Shown here: positions 1-10,344 of the stretch, one piece after another
How the letters are laid out: each line of letters opens with the position of its first letter
Position numbering within the stretch: position 1 is the stretch's first letter
Source: Eggerthia catenaformis OT 569 = DSM 20559
GTDB taxonomy: Bacteria > Bacillota_I > Bacilli_A > Erysipelotrichales > Coprobacillaceae
Direction: 5' to 3'
DNA length: 64,000 bases
NCBI RefSeq assembly: GCF_000340375.1
Contig: NZ_KB446646.1
Coordinates: 251,958-315,957 of the forward strand
Notes under the pieces: model-generated
The model's database searches: none
The model's input: only the letters and a program-made list of their open reading frames with translations
What the model was told of the DNA's origin: nothing
Program-made: the position numbers and the translations under genes

Positions 1-2
1 TA

Positions 3-893
3 GAATATGGTTTTAGGTTACCAAGTGCTTTAGATAATAGACCATTACAGTTTGATGAATTTGAAAAACTTGTACCTCAGTCTATTTATGTATCAGCGAC
101 ACCGGGAGATTATGAACTTGAAAAAGTAAATAATCATGTTACTGAGCAGATTATTAGACCGACAGGATTATTAGATCCGGCTATTGAGGTAAGACCTATT
201 AAAGATCAGATAGATGATATTATTAATGAAATACAGGATCGTATTGAAAAAGATGAAAGAGTCTTAATTACTACATTAACTAAGAGAATGGCTGAAGATT
301 TAACTGATTATTTAAAAGAATTTGGACTGAAAACAGCTTATCTTCATTCAGAAACAAAAACTTTAGAAAGAACAGAAATCTTAAGAGATTTAAGATTAGG
401 AAAATATGATGTATTAGTAGGTATTAATCTATTAAGAGAAGGATTAGATTTACCGGAAGTTTCCTTGGTATGTATTTTAGATGCAGACAAAGAAGGCTTC
501 TTAAGAAGTTATCGCTCAATGATTCAGACAATTGGACGTGCTGCCAGAAATGCGAATGGCAAGGTTATTATGTATGCTGATGTAATGACTGATTCAATGA
601 CATCGGCTATTGAAGAAACAAACAGAAGAAGACAGATTCAGCAGGCATATAATGAGGAACATCATATAACACCAAAGACCATTAGAAAAGAAATCCGAGA
701 AGCTATTCATGGACAGAACTTTGTAGATGAAGCAGCTAAGCTTGTTCAAAAAGGTAAAAAGGCTTCTAAAAAAGCACGTGAACAACTGCTTATTGAATTA
801 GAAAAACAAATGAAAGATGCAGCAAAATCTTTAGATTTTGAAAGAGCTATGGAATTAAGAGATATGATAGAGGACATCAAAAATGAATACTAA
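3..893 (+). CDS. uvrB: UvrABC excinuclease subunit B, C-terminal part
   Basis: This is the 3' part of UvrB, the damage-verifying helicase-like subunit of nucleotide excision repair; its 5' end lies outside the window. The frame is open from base 3. The translated text includes the family signature with S-A-T-P-G-D-Y-E, the [14 protein letters not shown] helicase block, the [14 protein letters not shown] block and [11 protein letters not shown]-terminal UVR motif ([23 protein letters not shown]), which contacts UvrC, ends the protein. An internal ATG at 288 is not the real start. Its stop overlaps the next gene by 11 bases, so the two are probably translationally coupled. Confidence 0.97.
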   Translation, partial: EYGFRLPSALDNRPLQFDEFEKLVPQSIYVSATPGDYELEKVNNHVTEQIIRPTGLLDPAIEVRPIKDQIDDIINEIQDRIEKDERVLITTLTKRMAEDLTDYLKEFGLKTAYLHSETKTLERTEILRDLRLGKYDVLVGINLLREGLDLPEVSLVCILDADKEGFLRSYRSMIQTIGRAARNANGKVIMYADVMTDSMTSAIEETNRRRQIQQAYNEEHHITPKTIRKEIREAIHGQNFVDEAAKLVQKGKKASKKAREQLLIELEKQMKDAAKSLDFERAMELRDMIEDIKNEY

Positions 894-2244
894 AATCACA
901 GTACCTAAGCTGGCAGATACAATATTTAGAGATATTCATGATCATGGCGGTGAAGTTTATCTGGTAGGAGGGTTTGTCAGAGATCATATCATGAAAAGAG
1001 AAAGTAAGGATATTGATGTAGAAATCTATCATTTATCTTATCGTGATCTTACAGATATTCTCTCATCTTATGGAGCAGTCCTAACTTTCGGTGAAAGCTT
1101 TGCGGTAACGCATTTGAGTACTTTGCCAAATGTAGAATTTGCTTTACCAAGAAAAGAGAAAAAAACAGGGAATAGACATCAGGATTTTGATATTATTGTA
1201 GAACCTGATTTATCTTTAGAGCAGGCTTCTTCCAGAAGAGATTTTACTTGTAATGCTTTGATGTATGATTATTTTAATGAAACTATTAAAGATTTTCATG
1301 GTGGTATAGAGGATATTAAAAATGGAATATTAGAGATTGTAGATTCACATACATTTATTGAAGATCCTTTAAGAGTCTTAAGAGCTGCTTCGTTTATTTC
1401 TCGTTTAGAATTTAAAGCTAGTCATAAAACATTAGCTTTATGTCGAGAGATGGTTAAAGATTATATGCTGGAAGAATTAAGTTTAGAGAGAATTAATGAA
1501 GAATATGATAAGATTCTTATGTCTTCAAGACCATCTTTAGGCTTTGCGTTTTTAAAAGATATTAATGCTTTACCTGATTATTTAAAAAATCTTATAGGAT
1601 GTTATCAGAGACCTGATTATCATCCTGAAGGTGATGTATGGAATCATACGATGCTGGTAATAGATATAGCTGCTTTAGTTAAGAGTAAAGCAGCTGATCC
1701 GTTAGGATTTATGTGGGGATCATTGCTTCATGATATTGGTAAGCCGGCAGTGACTGATCAGGAAGGACATGCCTATCGTCATGCTGAAGTGGGAGCAGAT
1801 ATTTTTAATCATGATGTAAAATTGATTCTTTCCAAAAGAAGACGATTATATGTAAGAACTCTCATTTACTATCATATGCGCCTCATGCAATTGTTTAATG
1901 GTCATTCCAGACCTATAAAATATAAGAAATTATTAAAGCATATTGAGAATAAATGCCCTCTTAATGATCTTATTCTTATTACTAAATGTGATAAACTGGG
2001 AAGAGGATATTTATCTTATAAGGGAATCTTAGATTTTGAATTATATATGAGTCTTATGAAGGTTCATTATGGCGATAAGGCAGAGAAACCTATTATTGGC
2101 GGAGCTGATCTGATTAATAGTGGCTTTACTGATCATCATTTATATAAGAAGCTTATTCATGATGCCTATAATTATCAGCTAAGCGGTATGAGAAAAGAGA
2201 CTATTTTAAGGAGGCTGGAAAAAGATGTCAAAAAATCTTATTGA
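883..2244 (+). CDS. cca: CCA-adding enzyme / tRNA nucleotidyltransferase with HD domain
   Basis: Class II nucleotidyltransferase of the poly(A) polymerase/CCA-adding family, 453 residues, which would repair or add the 3' CCA of tRNA. Residues 26-33 carry the GGFVRD head motif, followed by the metal-binding D-I-D (KDIDVE). RRDFTCNAL (about residues 113-121) and the DPLRVLRAA motif follow in the usual order. A C-terminal HD phosphohydrolase domain shows HDIGKP near residue 285. It overlaps uvrB by 11 bases and uvrA by 20 bases. Sitting between the two excision-repair genes is unusual. The exact activity (CCA versus A or CC addition) cannot be read from sequence alone. Confidence 0.9.
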   Translation: MNTKITVPKLADTIFRDIHDHGGEVYLVGGFVRDHIMKRESKDIDVEIYHLSYRDLTDILSSYGAVLTFGESFAVTHLSTLPNVEFALPRKEKKTGNRHQDFDIIVEPDLSLEQASSRRDFTCNALMYDYFNETIKDFHGGIEDIKNGILEIVDSHTFIEDPLRVLRAASFISRLEFKASHKTLALCREMVKDYMLEELSLERINEEYDKILMSSRPSLGFAFLKDINALPDYLKNLIGCYQRPDYHPEGDVWNHTMLVIDIAALVKSKAADPLGFMWGSLLHDIGKPAVTDQEGHAYRHAEVGADIFNHDVKLILSKRRRLYVRTLIYYHMRLMQLFNGHSRPIKYKKLLKHIENKCPLNDLILITKCDKLGRGYLSYKGILDFELYMSLMKVHYGDKAEKPIIGGADLINSGFTDHHLYKKLIHDAYNYQLSGMRKETILRRLEKDVKKSY

Positions 2245-5047
2245 AATAAAGGGAGCCAGAGTTAATAATCTTAAGAATATTAATCTTACAATCCCTAAAG
2301 ATAAGCTGGTGATCATGACAGGATTATCAGGAAGCGGTAAGACATCTCTTGCCTTTGATACAATTTATGCTGAAGGACAAAGACGTTATGTAGAATCATT
2401 AAGTGCTTATGCCAGACAGTTTCTAGGAGGTATGGAAAAGCCGGATGTAGATAGTATTGATGGACTTTCTCCGGCCATTGCGATAGATCAGAAGACAACT
2501 TCTAATAATCCTCGTTCTACCGTAGGAACAGTGACTGAAATATTTGATTATTTAAGATTGTTGTATGCTCGTATAGGACATGCTTATTGTCCTAATCATC
2601 ATATTTTAATTGAAGCTCAAACTATTAAGCAGATGATTCATATTGTTGATGAATATGATGAAGGAGATAGACTGCAGATTCTTGCCAGAAAAGCAATGAA
2701 TCAAAAAGGAACACATAAAGATTTATTTGAACAATTATTAAAAGATGGATTTATCAGAGTAAAAGTAGATGGTGAAATGCATCTTTTAGAAGATGATATA
2801 ATCCTTGAAAAAAATAAAAAACATACTATTGATGTTGTTGTGGATAGAATTATAAAAAAAGAAGGCTATCATACCAGATTATCGGATTCTTTAGAAACAG
2901 CCTTAAAATTAGCCGGAGGAGAATGTATAGTAGAGAATCTGACTAAAAAAACAGAGAGGCTTTTCTCTGAAAATCAGGCTTGCCCAATCTGTGGCTTCAG
3001 TGTTCCAAAATTAGAACCTCGTCTGTTTTCTTTTAATAATCCTTTAGGAGCATGTCCTGACTGTAAAGGATTAGGTATTAAAGAAGAAGTAGATGATGAT
3101 CTGTTAATTCCTGATTGGAATCTGTCTATTAATCAGGGCGGGATTCGATATTTTAAAACATCTATAGGGACTGATCGTATTGAGTGGCAGACATATTGTA
3201 AATTATTAGATTACTATCATATTGATTATGATAAGCCATTAAAAGACTTTACAAAGAAAGAAAAGGATATTATTTTTTATGGTTCAAAAGAACCTATCAG
3301 TTATGAGATTATTTCCTCTAGCGGTAATATATCTAAAACAACCCGTTTTATAGAAGGAGTTAAAACATTAATAGAAAGAAGATATCAGGAAACGACATCT
3401 TCATGGGCAAAAGAATATTATGCCAGCTTTATGAGTGAGCATACTTGTCCATCCTGCCGGGGAAAAAGACTTAATGAAATGGTTCTGGCAGTACAGATAG
3501 GAGGCAAGAATATTGCTGAATTTACAGATATGTCGATTGATCAGGCATTAAGTTTTATTAAAGATTTAAAGCTTTCTATTATGGAAGAAAAGATTGCCAG
3601 ATTAATAATTAAGGAAATCAGAGATCGTTTAACTTTTCTTCATAATGTAGGATTAGGTTATTTGACTTTATCGAGAAGAGCAGGAGGACTTTCCGGAGGA
3701 GAGGCTCAGCGAATCAGACTGGCTACTCAGATTGGATCTCGGTTAACAGGTGTCTTATATGTTCTTGATGAGCCTTCTATTGGACTTCATCAGAGAGATA
3801 ATGAAAAATTAATAAAAACTTTATGTGAAATGAGAGATTTGGGGAATACAGTTATTGTGGTTGAACATGACGAAGATACGATGAGATCTTCTGATTATAT
3901 TGTTGATATTGGACCGGGAGCAGGTGTTCATGGCGGAGAAGTTGTAGCAGTGGGAACACCACAGGAAATTATGGCTAATCAGAATTCCATTACAGGAGCT
4001 TATTTATCCGGCAGAAAGAAAATATCTGTTCCATTAAAAAGACGTAAAGGAAATGGCTTATATTTAGAAGTGAAGGGAGCCAAAGAACATAATTTAAAAA
4101 ATATTAATGTTAAGTTTCCTTTAGGAGAGTTTATTGTAGTGACAGGAGTATCAGGGAGCGGTAAGTCTACTTTAGTTAATGATATTCTTTGTCGTGCATT
4201 AAAAGCGGAAATCTATAAGTCTAAAGAAAAGCCGGGTGTTTTTAAATCAATTAAAGGTATTGAGAATATTGATAAAGTGATAGAAGTATCACAAGAACCG
4301 ATTGGACGAACACCACGTTCTAATCCGGTAACTTATACCGGTGTCTTTGATGATATCAGAGATCTTTTTTCTAAAACTCCGGAAGCTAAAATCAGAGGTT
4401 ATGATAAAGGAAGATTTTCCTTTAATGTTAAGGGGGGAAGATGTGAAGCATGTCAGGGAGATGGAGTCAAACGAATCTCTATGCATTTTCTTCCGGATGT
4501 TTATGTACCTTGTGAAGAATGTGATGGAAAAAGATATAATGAGGAAACTTTACAAGTTACCTATAAAGGAAAGAATATCTATGATGTATTAGAAATGACT
4601 ATTGAAGAATCATTAGAATTCTTTGAAAATCTGCCTCGTATCTATAATAAAGTTAAAGCACTTTATGATGTAGGATTAGGTTATATTAAGCTGGGTCAGT
4701 CATCAACAACTCTATCCGGAGGAGAAGCGCAGCGTGTTAAATTGGCTTCAGAACTTCAGAAAAGAGCTACCGGAAAGACTCTTTATATTCTTGATGAACC
4801 AACAACCGGCTTACATAGTGATGATGTTTCACGACTGATTAATGTCTTACAGACTATTGTTGATGGAGGGGATACAGTTCTTATTATTGAACATAATCTA
4901 GATGTTATTAAAGTTGCTGATCATATTATTGATTTAGGGTTGGAAGGCGGAGACGCCGGTGGTACAATAGTCGTATCAGGAACTCCGGAAAAAGTTGCAC
5001 AATGCAAAGAAAGCCGAACCGGAGCATTCTTAAAAGATTTACTATAG
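2225..5047 (+). CDS. uvrA: UvrABC excinuclease subunit A
   Basis: Full-length UvrA (940 residues), the DNA damage-sensing ABC ATPase of nucleotide excision repair. It has two ATPase halves: Walker A motifs GLSGSGKTS near residue 32 and GVSGSGKST near 640, each followed by an LSGGEAQR signature and a DEP Walker B. Zinc-binding cysteine pairs are present in each half (CPICG with CPDCKG, and CEACQG with CEECDG). The start codon lies inside cca, with a purine-rich AGGAGGCTGG stretch just upstream. A gap of only 10 bases separates it from hprK. Confidence 0.98.
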   Translation: MSKNLIEIKGARVNNLKNINLTIPKDKLVIMTGLSGSGKTSLAFDTIYAEGQRRYVESLSAYARQFLGGMEKPDVDSIDGLSPAIAIDQKTTSNNPRSTVGTVTEIFDYLRLLYARIGHAYCPNHHILIEAQTIKQMIHIVDEYDEGDRLQILARKAMNQKGTHKDLFEQLLKDGFIRVKVDGEMHLLEDDIILEKNKKHTIDVVVDRIIKKEGYHTRLSDSLETALKLAGGECIVENLTKKTERLFSENQACPICGFSVPKLEPRLFSFNNPLGACPDCKGLGIKEEVDDDLLIPDWNLSINQGGIRYFKTSIGTDRIEWQTYCKLLDYYHIDYDKPLKDFTKKEKDIIFYGSKEPISYEIISSSGNISKTTRFIEGVKTLIERRYQETTSSWAKEYYASFMSEHTCPSCRGKRLNEMVLAVQIGGKNIAEFTDMSIDQALSFIKDLKLSIMEEKIARLIIKEIRDRLTFLHNVGLGYLTLSRRAGGLSGGEAQRIRLATQIGSRLTGVLYVLDEPSIGLHQRDNEKLIKTLCEMRDLGNTVIVVEHDEDTMRSSDYIVDIGPGAGVHGGEVVAVGTPQEIMANQNSITGAYLSGRKKISVPLKRRKGNGLYLEVKGAKEHNLKNINVKFPLGEFIVVTGVSGSGKSTLVNDILCRALKAEIYKSKEKPGVFKSIKGIENIDKVIEVSQEPIGRTPRSNPVTYTGVFDDIRDLFSKTPEAKIRGYDKGRFSFNVKGGRCEACQGDGVKRISMHFLPDVYVPCEECDGKRYNEETLQVTYKGKNIYDVLEMTIEESLEFFENLPRIYNKVKALYDVGLGYIKLGQSSTTLSGGEAQRVKLASELQKRATGKTLYILDEPTTGLHSDDVSRLINVLQTIVDGGDTVLIIEHNLDVIKVADHIIDLGLEGGDAGGTIVVSGTPEKVAQCKESRTGAFLKDLL

Positions 5048-5057
5048 GAGAGAAGCT

Positions 5058-5996
5058 ATGGGGAAAAGTATACAATTAAAAAAAATCTTATCAGAAGGTA
5101 GCTATACACGTATTACCGGTGATGAAGAATCAATGGAAAGAGAAGTCTTTGTAGCTGAAATAAATAGACCCGGTTTTGAATTGGCAGGCTTTTTTAAGCA
5201 TTCAGACTTTAGAAGGATAATTCTTCTTGGTGAAAAAGAGAATGCTTTTATACAGGAAATGTCAGCTGAAGCCCAGCTTGCCTGTTTCTCTAAACTTGTT
5301 AATGATGAAACACCTTGTATTATTATTGCGAAAGGTTATAAAACACCGGATATATTAAAGAATATAGCTATCAAACGTAATTTTCCTGTTTTTGAAACAG
5401 ATCAGCCGACAGGCAGAATATCTATTGGCTTAACAGGAAAACTGGATGAATATTTAGCAGAAGATACATTAATGCATGGAGTCTTTTTAAATATTTATGG
5501 GAAAGGTGTTATTATCAGAGGGGATTCCGGTATAGGTAAATCTGAAATTGCTTTAGAATTAATAAAAAAAGGACATCTTTTAATTGCTGATGATGCGGTA
5601 GAGATTTATCATATTGGTACAGGATTACAGGGAAGAGCACCGACTGTATTAAAGAATCTTTTAGAAATCAGAGGTATTGGTATTATTGATGTAGGGAAGA
5701 TGTTTGGTGCAGGCTGTGTTTTAGATAAGGATCAGGTAGAATTGATTATTCAATTAGAAAGATGGCTTCCAAGTCGTGAATATGCAAGAATAGGTCTTGA
5801 AGCAGATGATAATACAGAAGAAATTTTAGGTGTTTCTATTCCTAAAATGGTTGTTCCGGTAACCGGAGGAAGAAGCATGGCAGCTATTATTGAAGCGGCT
5901 GTTATGAATATGCAGTTAAAATCAACAGGATTTGATTCATCTAAAGAATTTGTAAATAGAGTGCTTGAAAATATTCAAAGCAAAAAGGAGAACTAA
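5058..5996 (+). CDS. hprK: HPr kinase/phosphorylase
   Basis: Bifunctional HPr(Ser) kinase/phosphorylase, 312 residues, the metabolic sensor that phosphorylates Ser46 of the PTS protein HPr and so activates CcpA-dependent catabolite repression. The P-loop GDSGIGKS is at about residues 155-162 and the family signature LEIRGIGIIDV near 205. The N-terminal half matches the usual substrate-type domain. A GGAGAGAAGCT ribosome binding site precedes the ATG. It abuts lgt (ATG at 5996 overlaps the stop), the classical hprK-lgt arrangement of Firmicutes. The cre-like site at 21427 in this window is a plausible downstream target of the pathway. Confidence 0.97.
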   Translation: MGKSIQLKKILSEGSYTRITGDEESMEREVFVAEINRPGFELAGFFKHSDFRRIILLGEKENAFIQEMSAEAQLACFSKLVNDETPCIIIAKGYKTPDILKNIAIKRNFPVFETDQPTGRISIGLTGKLDEYLAEDTLMHGVFLNIYGKGVIIRGDSGIGKSEIALELIKKGHLLIADDAVEIYHIGTGLQGRAPTVLKNLLEIRGIGIIDVGKMFGAGCVLDKDQVELIIQLERWLPSREYARIGLEADDNTEEILGVSIPKMVVPVTGGRSMAAIIEAAVMNMQLKSTGFDSSKEFVNRVLENIQSKKEN

Positions 5997-6787
5997 TGTA
6001 TTTATTTCCGGATTTTTCAACATTTCTTAAAATAGGCAATATGAGTATTCGTTATTATGCATTACTTATTCTTTTAGGAGCAATATTTGCTTATTTATTA
6101 GGACAATATCGTTTTAAACAGTTAGGGTATAGTAAAGATATCTTATCTGATTATTTTGTATCAGTTTTAGTTATAGGGATAATAGGAGCTAGAATATGGT
6201 ATGTCATCTTTATGTTTAAAGAATCTTATCTTCAAAATCCTCTAGAAATTTTTGCGATCTGGCATGGCGGTCTAGCCATTCAGGGGGGACTATTTACCGG
6301 ACTCATCTATTCTTACTATTATTTTAAGAAGAAAAATATTCCTTTTTTAGTAGCAGGGGATGCTATTTTACCGGGAGTATTAATAGCACAAGCTTGTGGA
6401 AGATGGGGAAATTTCTTTAATCAGGAAGCTTTTGGCGGTGTATGTTCATTAGAATTCTTAAAATCTTTACACCTTCCTAACTTTATTATCTCTCATATGT
6501 ATATTGATGGAGCTTACCATCATCCGACATTTCTCTATGAATCTATGGGTAATATAATTGTATTTCTTATTATTGTTCTTATTATCAGACATTTTGCATC
6601 AAAGAAAGGAATGCAGTTTTTTGCTTATTTTATAGGTTATGGCATAGTCAGATTCTTTGTGGAAGGAATGCGTACTGACTCACTGATGATCGGATCATTG
6701 AGAACAGCGCAGCTTATATCTATAATATTTATTATAGCGGGTATTATAGGTGAAATATATTGTTTAAAGAAAGGACAGAATATCTAA
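5996..6787 (+). CDS. lgt: Prolipoprotein diacylglyceryl transferase
   Basis: Integral membrane enzyme (263 residues) that transfers diacylglycerol from phosphatidylglycerol to the lipobox cysteine of prolipoproteins. The Lgt signature GRWGNFFNQEAFGG is complete, preceded by the conserved HGGLAIQGG loop. Seven or so hydrophobic segments are spread over the chain. The ATG overlaps the hprK stop by one base, so the two are almost surely one operon. A terminator-like hairpin overlaps the last codons. Confidence 0.97.
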   Translation: MYLFPDFSTFLKIGNMSIRYYALLILLGAIFAYLLGQYRFKQLGYSKDILSDYFVSVLVIGIIGARIWYVIFMFKESYLQNPLEIFAIWHGGLAIQGGLFTGLIYSYYYFKKKNIPFLVAGDAILPGVLIAQACGRWGNFFNQEAFGGVCSLEFLKSLHLPNFIISHMYIDGAYHHPTFLYESMGNIIVFLIIVLIIRHFASKKGMQFFAYFIGYGIVRFFVEGMRTDSLMIGSLRTAQLISIIFIIAGIIGEIYCLKKGQNI

Positions 6788-6800
6788 CATTCTGTCTTTT
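6770..6800 (+). terminator. Intrinsic terminator at end of lgt
   Basis: GACAGAAT (6774-6781) can pair with ATTCTGTC (6789-6796), followed by TTTT. The stem overlaps the last codons and stop of lgt and would close the uvrB-lgt run. Confidence 0.6.
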
Positions 6801-6840
6801 CATAGGGACTCAAATTATATATACTTTTCTTGGTGATAAA

Positions 6841-8223
6841 ATGAATCATTTATTAGAAAAATTACGAAATGGAGATTCTTTTAATACAAAAGATTCTCTT
6901 TTACTTACAATTTATTTAAGTATACCGGCTATTCTTTCTCAGATTACCGTAGTAGTTATGGAATATGCTGATGCTTCAATGGCAGGAAGACTGGGTGCTA
7001 AAGCATCAGCATCTATCGGTCTTGTTTCAACAACAACATGGCTAATAGGAGGACTTCTTTTGGCTGTATCATTAGGATTTAGTGTTCAGATCGCTCATCA
7101 TATTGGAGCAAAAGAAAACAAAGAAGCCAGAAATCTTGTTAAGGCGGGACTCTTATCAGCAATGATCTTTTCTTGCTTAATATGCCTTATTTCAGTGTTA
7201 ATTGCACCTTATCTGCCAATATGGCTAGGAGGAAATAAAGATATTATTCATCAGGCATCTCTTTATTTTCTGGTCTTTTCACTTGCAATTCCTTTTCAGG
7301 AGCTTTCAGTTACATGCAGTGGTATGCTTCAATCCAGTGGAAATATGAAGATACCGGGAGTCTTAAATGTTTTTATGTGTCTCTTAAATATTCTTTTTAA
7401 TGCTGTCTTTATTTTTCCTCAAGGTACTTTTGCTTTTTTACCGGGCTTTAATCTTGGTGTTTTAGGAGCCGGCTTAGGAACAGCTCTTTCACAGATTATT
7501 ATTTCTTTATGTCTTCTTTACTATCTTTTATTTAAAAGTGAGATACTTCATCATCGCAAAGATGAAAAGACAGTTTTCCATTATTACTATTTTGAAAATG
7601 CGGTTAAGATAGCTTTACCGGTTATCTTAGAACAGATTGCTTTAAATGGAGCACAGATTATATCCACAAGAATCATATCACCATTAGGTAATATTGCGAT
7701 TGCTGCCAATTCTTTTTCAGTAACTGCAGAAGGATTATGTTATATGCCCGGCTTTGGTATTGCATCAGCAGCCTCTACAATAATTGGACAAAGTATTGGA
7801 GCAAAAAGATCCGAGCTTGCCAAAAGACTAGGATGGGTTGTTATAGTTTTTGGTATGATCATAATGACATTAATGGGTATTCTTATGTATATTTTTGCTC
7901 CATTAATGATCGGTTTAATGTCTCCTGATCCTGCTATTAGAGAATTAGGAGTATCGGTATTAAGAATAGAAGCTTTTGCTGAGCCTCTTTTTGCTGCTGC
8001 AATTGTAGGGACAGGAATCTTTAGAGGTATTGGTGATACCCTTATGCCTACAATAATAAACTTTATGAGTATGTGGCTGATCAGATTGCCTTTAGCTTAT
8101 TTTTTAGCACCGATACTTGGATTAAGAGGAGTTTGGATTGGAATGGCTTTAGAATTAACAGGGAGAGGTTTTCTTTATCTTTTACGATTAAAAACAAAAA
8201 AATGGTCAGAATATAGACATTAA
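6841..8223 (+). CDS. MATE family efflux transporter
   Basis: Multidrug and toxin extrusion family membrane exporter, about 460 residues with roughly 12 hydrophobic segments in two repeated halves. It likely uses a cation gradient to expel organic compounds; the substrate cannot be inferred. I place the start at the ATG at 6841 (MNHLLEKL), behind a TTGGTG element. An upstream in-frame start at 6760 would run through the lgt terminator and give a non-MATE extension. The N-terminal SIPAILSQ and VVMEYADASMAGRLG segments are typical of the family. Confidence 0.9.
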   Translation: MNHLLEKLRNGDSFNTKDSLLLTIYLSIPAILSQITVVVMEYADASMAGRLGAKASASIGLVSTTTWLIGGLLLAVSLGFSVQIAHHIGAKENKEARNLVKAGLLSAMIFSCLICLISVLIAPYLPIWLGGNKDIIHQASLYFLVFSLAIPFQELSVTCSGMLQSSGNMKIPGVLNVFMCLLNILFNAVFIFPQGTFAFLPGFNLGVLGAGLGTALSQIIISLCLLYYLLFKSEILHHRKDEKTVFHYYYFENAVKIALPVILEQIALNGAQIISTRIISPLGNIAIAANSFSVTAEGLCYMPGFGIASAASTIIGQSIGAKRSELAKRLGWVVIVFGMIIMTLMGILMYIFAPLMIGLMSPDPAIRELGVSVLRIEAFAEPLFAAAIVGTGIFRGIGDTLMPTIINFMSMWLIRLPLAYFLAPILGLRGVWIGMALELTGRGFLYLLRLKTKKWSEYRH

Positions 8224-8257
8224 AACTTTAGATAAATATTATTGAAGTAAAAAATGA

Positions 8258-9166
8258 ACTAAAAACTATAAGGAATTAAAGGCAATTGATGATTTATCTT
8301 TTGTAGTTCATCAGGGAGAAATACTAGGCTTGCTAGGACCTAATGGAAGCGGTAAATCAACCACAATCAATTGTCTTTTATCTTTATTAAATTATAGTCA
8401 AGGAATGATTAAGATATTTAATCAGGAAATGACTCCTGATAGTTATGATTTAAAATCAAAAATAGGAGTCATTTTTCAGGATATTTCTGTTTTTGAAGAA
8501 TTAACAGCCGAAGAGAATATTGATTTCTTTTGTGGTTTATATATTAAAGATAAAGCCAAGAGAAAACAACTTGTTCAGCAGGCAATAGAATTAACAGGAC
8601 TGGAAGATTTTAAAAAATTCTATCCTAAGAAATTATCCGGAGGTTTATTAAGAAGATTAAATATAGCCTGTGGTATTGCTCATAAGCCTCAGCTGATATT
8701 CTTAGATGAACCGACTGTTGCGGTTGATCCGCAAAGCAGAAATAATATCTTAGAAGGAATAAAAAAATTAAGAGATCAGGGAGCAACGATTGTTTATACA
8801 ACACATTATATGGAAGAAGTGGAAATGCTTTGTGATCGTATTATTATTTTAGATAAAGGAACGATTATTGCTTCCGGTACAAATGATGAATTAAAGTCAT
8901 TAGCTCGTATAGAAGAAAAAATATCTGTTGAAATAAGAGATTTAAATCAGGAATTGTTTGCTAAAATAAAGAATCTTGATAATGTAGATAATGCAGACTA
9001 TAAAGAACATACTTTATTTATTACATATAAAAAGGGACAAACGAATCTTGCTGATCTGATTAAGTTTTTAAATAAAGAGAGTATTCATTATGATAAAATT
9101 TATTCAGAAAGACCAACACTCAATGATGTATTTCTTGAATTAACAGGAAAGGAATTACGTGATTAA
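8258..9166 (+). CDS. ABC-2 type exporter ATP-binding protein, 5' end damaged
   Basis: DrrA/CcmA-like ATPase driving the two permeases downstream. It shows Walker A GPNGSGKST, Q-loop FQDISVFEELT, signature KLSGGLLRR, Walker B LIFLDEPTVAVD and H-loop TTHYM. The N-terminal lead-in is broken. Residues I-E-V-K-N are read at 8241-8255, then the frame must shift by one missing base before T-K-N-Y-K-E-L-K-A-I-D-D (8258 on). In the main frame a TGA stands at 8255. The codon where ATG is expected (8238) is ATT. The first ordinary start in frame is the TTG at 8330, which already lies in the Walker A region. Either the gene is inactivated, a rare start is used, or the assembly has an error. Confidence 0.8.
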   Translation, partial: TKNYKELKAIDDLSFVVHQGEILGLLGPNGSGKSTTINCLLSLLNYSQGMIKIFNQEMTPDSYDLKSKIGVIFQDISVFEELTAEENIDFFCGLYIKDKAKRKQLVQQAIELTGLEDFKKFYPKKLSGGLLRRLNIACGIAHKPQLIFLDEPTVAVDPQSRNNILEGIKKLRDQGATIVYTTHYMEEVEMLCDRIIILDKGTIIASGTNDELKSLARIEEKISVEIRDLNQELFAKIKNLDNVDNADYKEHTLFITYKKGQTNLADLIKFLNKESIHYDKIYSERPTLNDVFLELTGKELRD

Positions 9167-10344
9167 TGTTTATCCATCATTTTAAATACTCTTTAAAAAT
9201 CCTTTTTAGAAATAAAATACTGATTTTCTGGATTTTCTCTTTTCCTATTATTCTTGCAACATTTTTCAGTATGGCTTTTTCTAATATAGAAAAAGGAGAA
9301 AAACTTAATCTTATTCATATTGCGATTATTAATAATAAAGATTTCAATCAGAATACTTTATTTAAAGATTCATTTAAAGAAATGAGTAATAAAAATAGTA
9401 AGAATAGATTATTTATTATTGATTATACAACCAAAGATCAAGCTGAACAGTTGTTAAAAGATGATAGGATTATAGGTTATCTTAATCTTATTAATGATGA
9501 TCCTCGGCTGACTTTTAAAAGCAGCGGTATTAATGAAACAATATTCAAATATGTAACAGAAGAAGTATCTCAGACTTATAATATAGTTAAGAATCTCTCT
9601 AAGAAAGAGATTGAAAAAGAAATATCTTCAGGTCATTATCAGATTGATTATCAAAAGATTAGTCATAAGGTTCAAAGTCTTATTCATACTGATGTGAAGA
9701 TTAAAGATAAATCAAAAAAGAATTTAAGCTATATAGTTATTGAATTCTATTCTTTAATTGCTATGTCATGTCTAATGGGAGGTTCATTAGTCATTGCTTC
9801 GTTAGATAATAATCTTCCTCAGATGTCATCTCAAGGAAAAAGAATTGCGATTGCGCCTGTTAAGAAAGCCGGGCTATTATTAAGTAGCCTGTTTGCCGGT
9901 TATATTACTCAATTAACAGGATTATTACTCTTATTTGTCTATACAATCTTTGTTTTAAAGGTTAATTATGGAAGTAATCTTGGACTTATTGTCTTATTAA
10001 GTATTGCCGGCAGTCTGGCAGGTCTTTCTTTAGGAATGGCTATTGCGGTTGTTTCTAAAGGAAACAGCAGTTTTAAATCATCTCTGCAAATATCAGTTAC
10101 AATGTTAGGATGCTTTTTTGCAGGTATGATGGGAGTGACTACAAAGTACTTTATTGATAAGAATATTCCTATTATTAATATGTTAAATCCGGCAGGTATG
10201 ATTACAGATGGCTTTTATTCATTATACTATTATGATACATTACATCGCTTCTTCTTTAATCTGATGAGTTTATTGGCTTTTTCACTTATTCTTATTATTA
10301 TCTCTATTATCGTTTTAAGGAGACAGAAATATGACAGTATTTAA
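9166..10344 (+). CDS. ABC-2 type transporter permease
   Basis: Membrane subunit (392 residues) with one N-terminal helix, a large extracytoplasmic domain (about residues 40-195) and a C-terminal block of five or six helices, the standard ABC-2/YhgE-like layout. It pairs with the ATPase just upstream, whose TAA overlaps this ATG by one base, and with the second permease downstream. Substrate unknown; drug, lipid or peptide export is typical of the family. Confidence 0.85.
   Translation: MFIHHFKYSLKILFRNKILIFWIFSFPIILATFFSMAFSNIEKGEKLNLIHIAIINNKDFNQNTLFKDSFKEMSNKNSKNRLFIIDYTTKDQAEQLLKDDRIIGYLNLINDDPRLTFKSSGINETIFKYVTEEVSQTYNIVKNLSKKEIEKEISSGHYQIDYQKISHKVQSLIHTDVKIKDKSKKNLSYIVIEFYSLIAMSCLMGGSLVIASLDNNLPQMSSQGKRIAIAPVKKAGLLLSSLFAGYITQLTGLLLLFVYTIFVLKVNYGSNLGLIVLLSIAGSLAGLSLGMAIAVVSKGNSSFKSSLQISVTMLGCFFAGMMGVTTKYFIDKNIPIINMLNPAGMITDGFYSLYYYDTLHRFFFNLMSLLAFSLILIIISIIVLRRQKYDSI

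Noticed and set aside
6760-6840. N-terminal extension of the MATE protein
   Set aside because: The extension lies across the lgt terminator and encodes sequence foreign to MATE proteins; the ATG at 6841 fits better.
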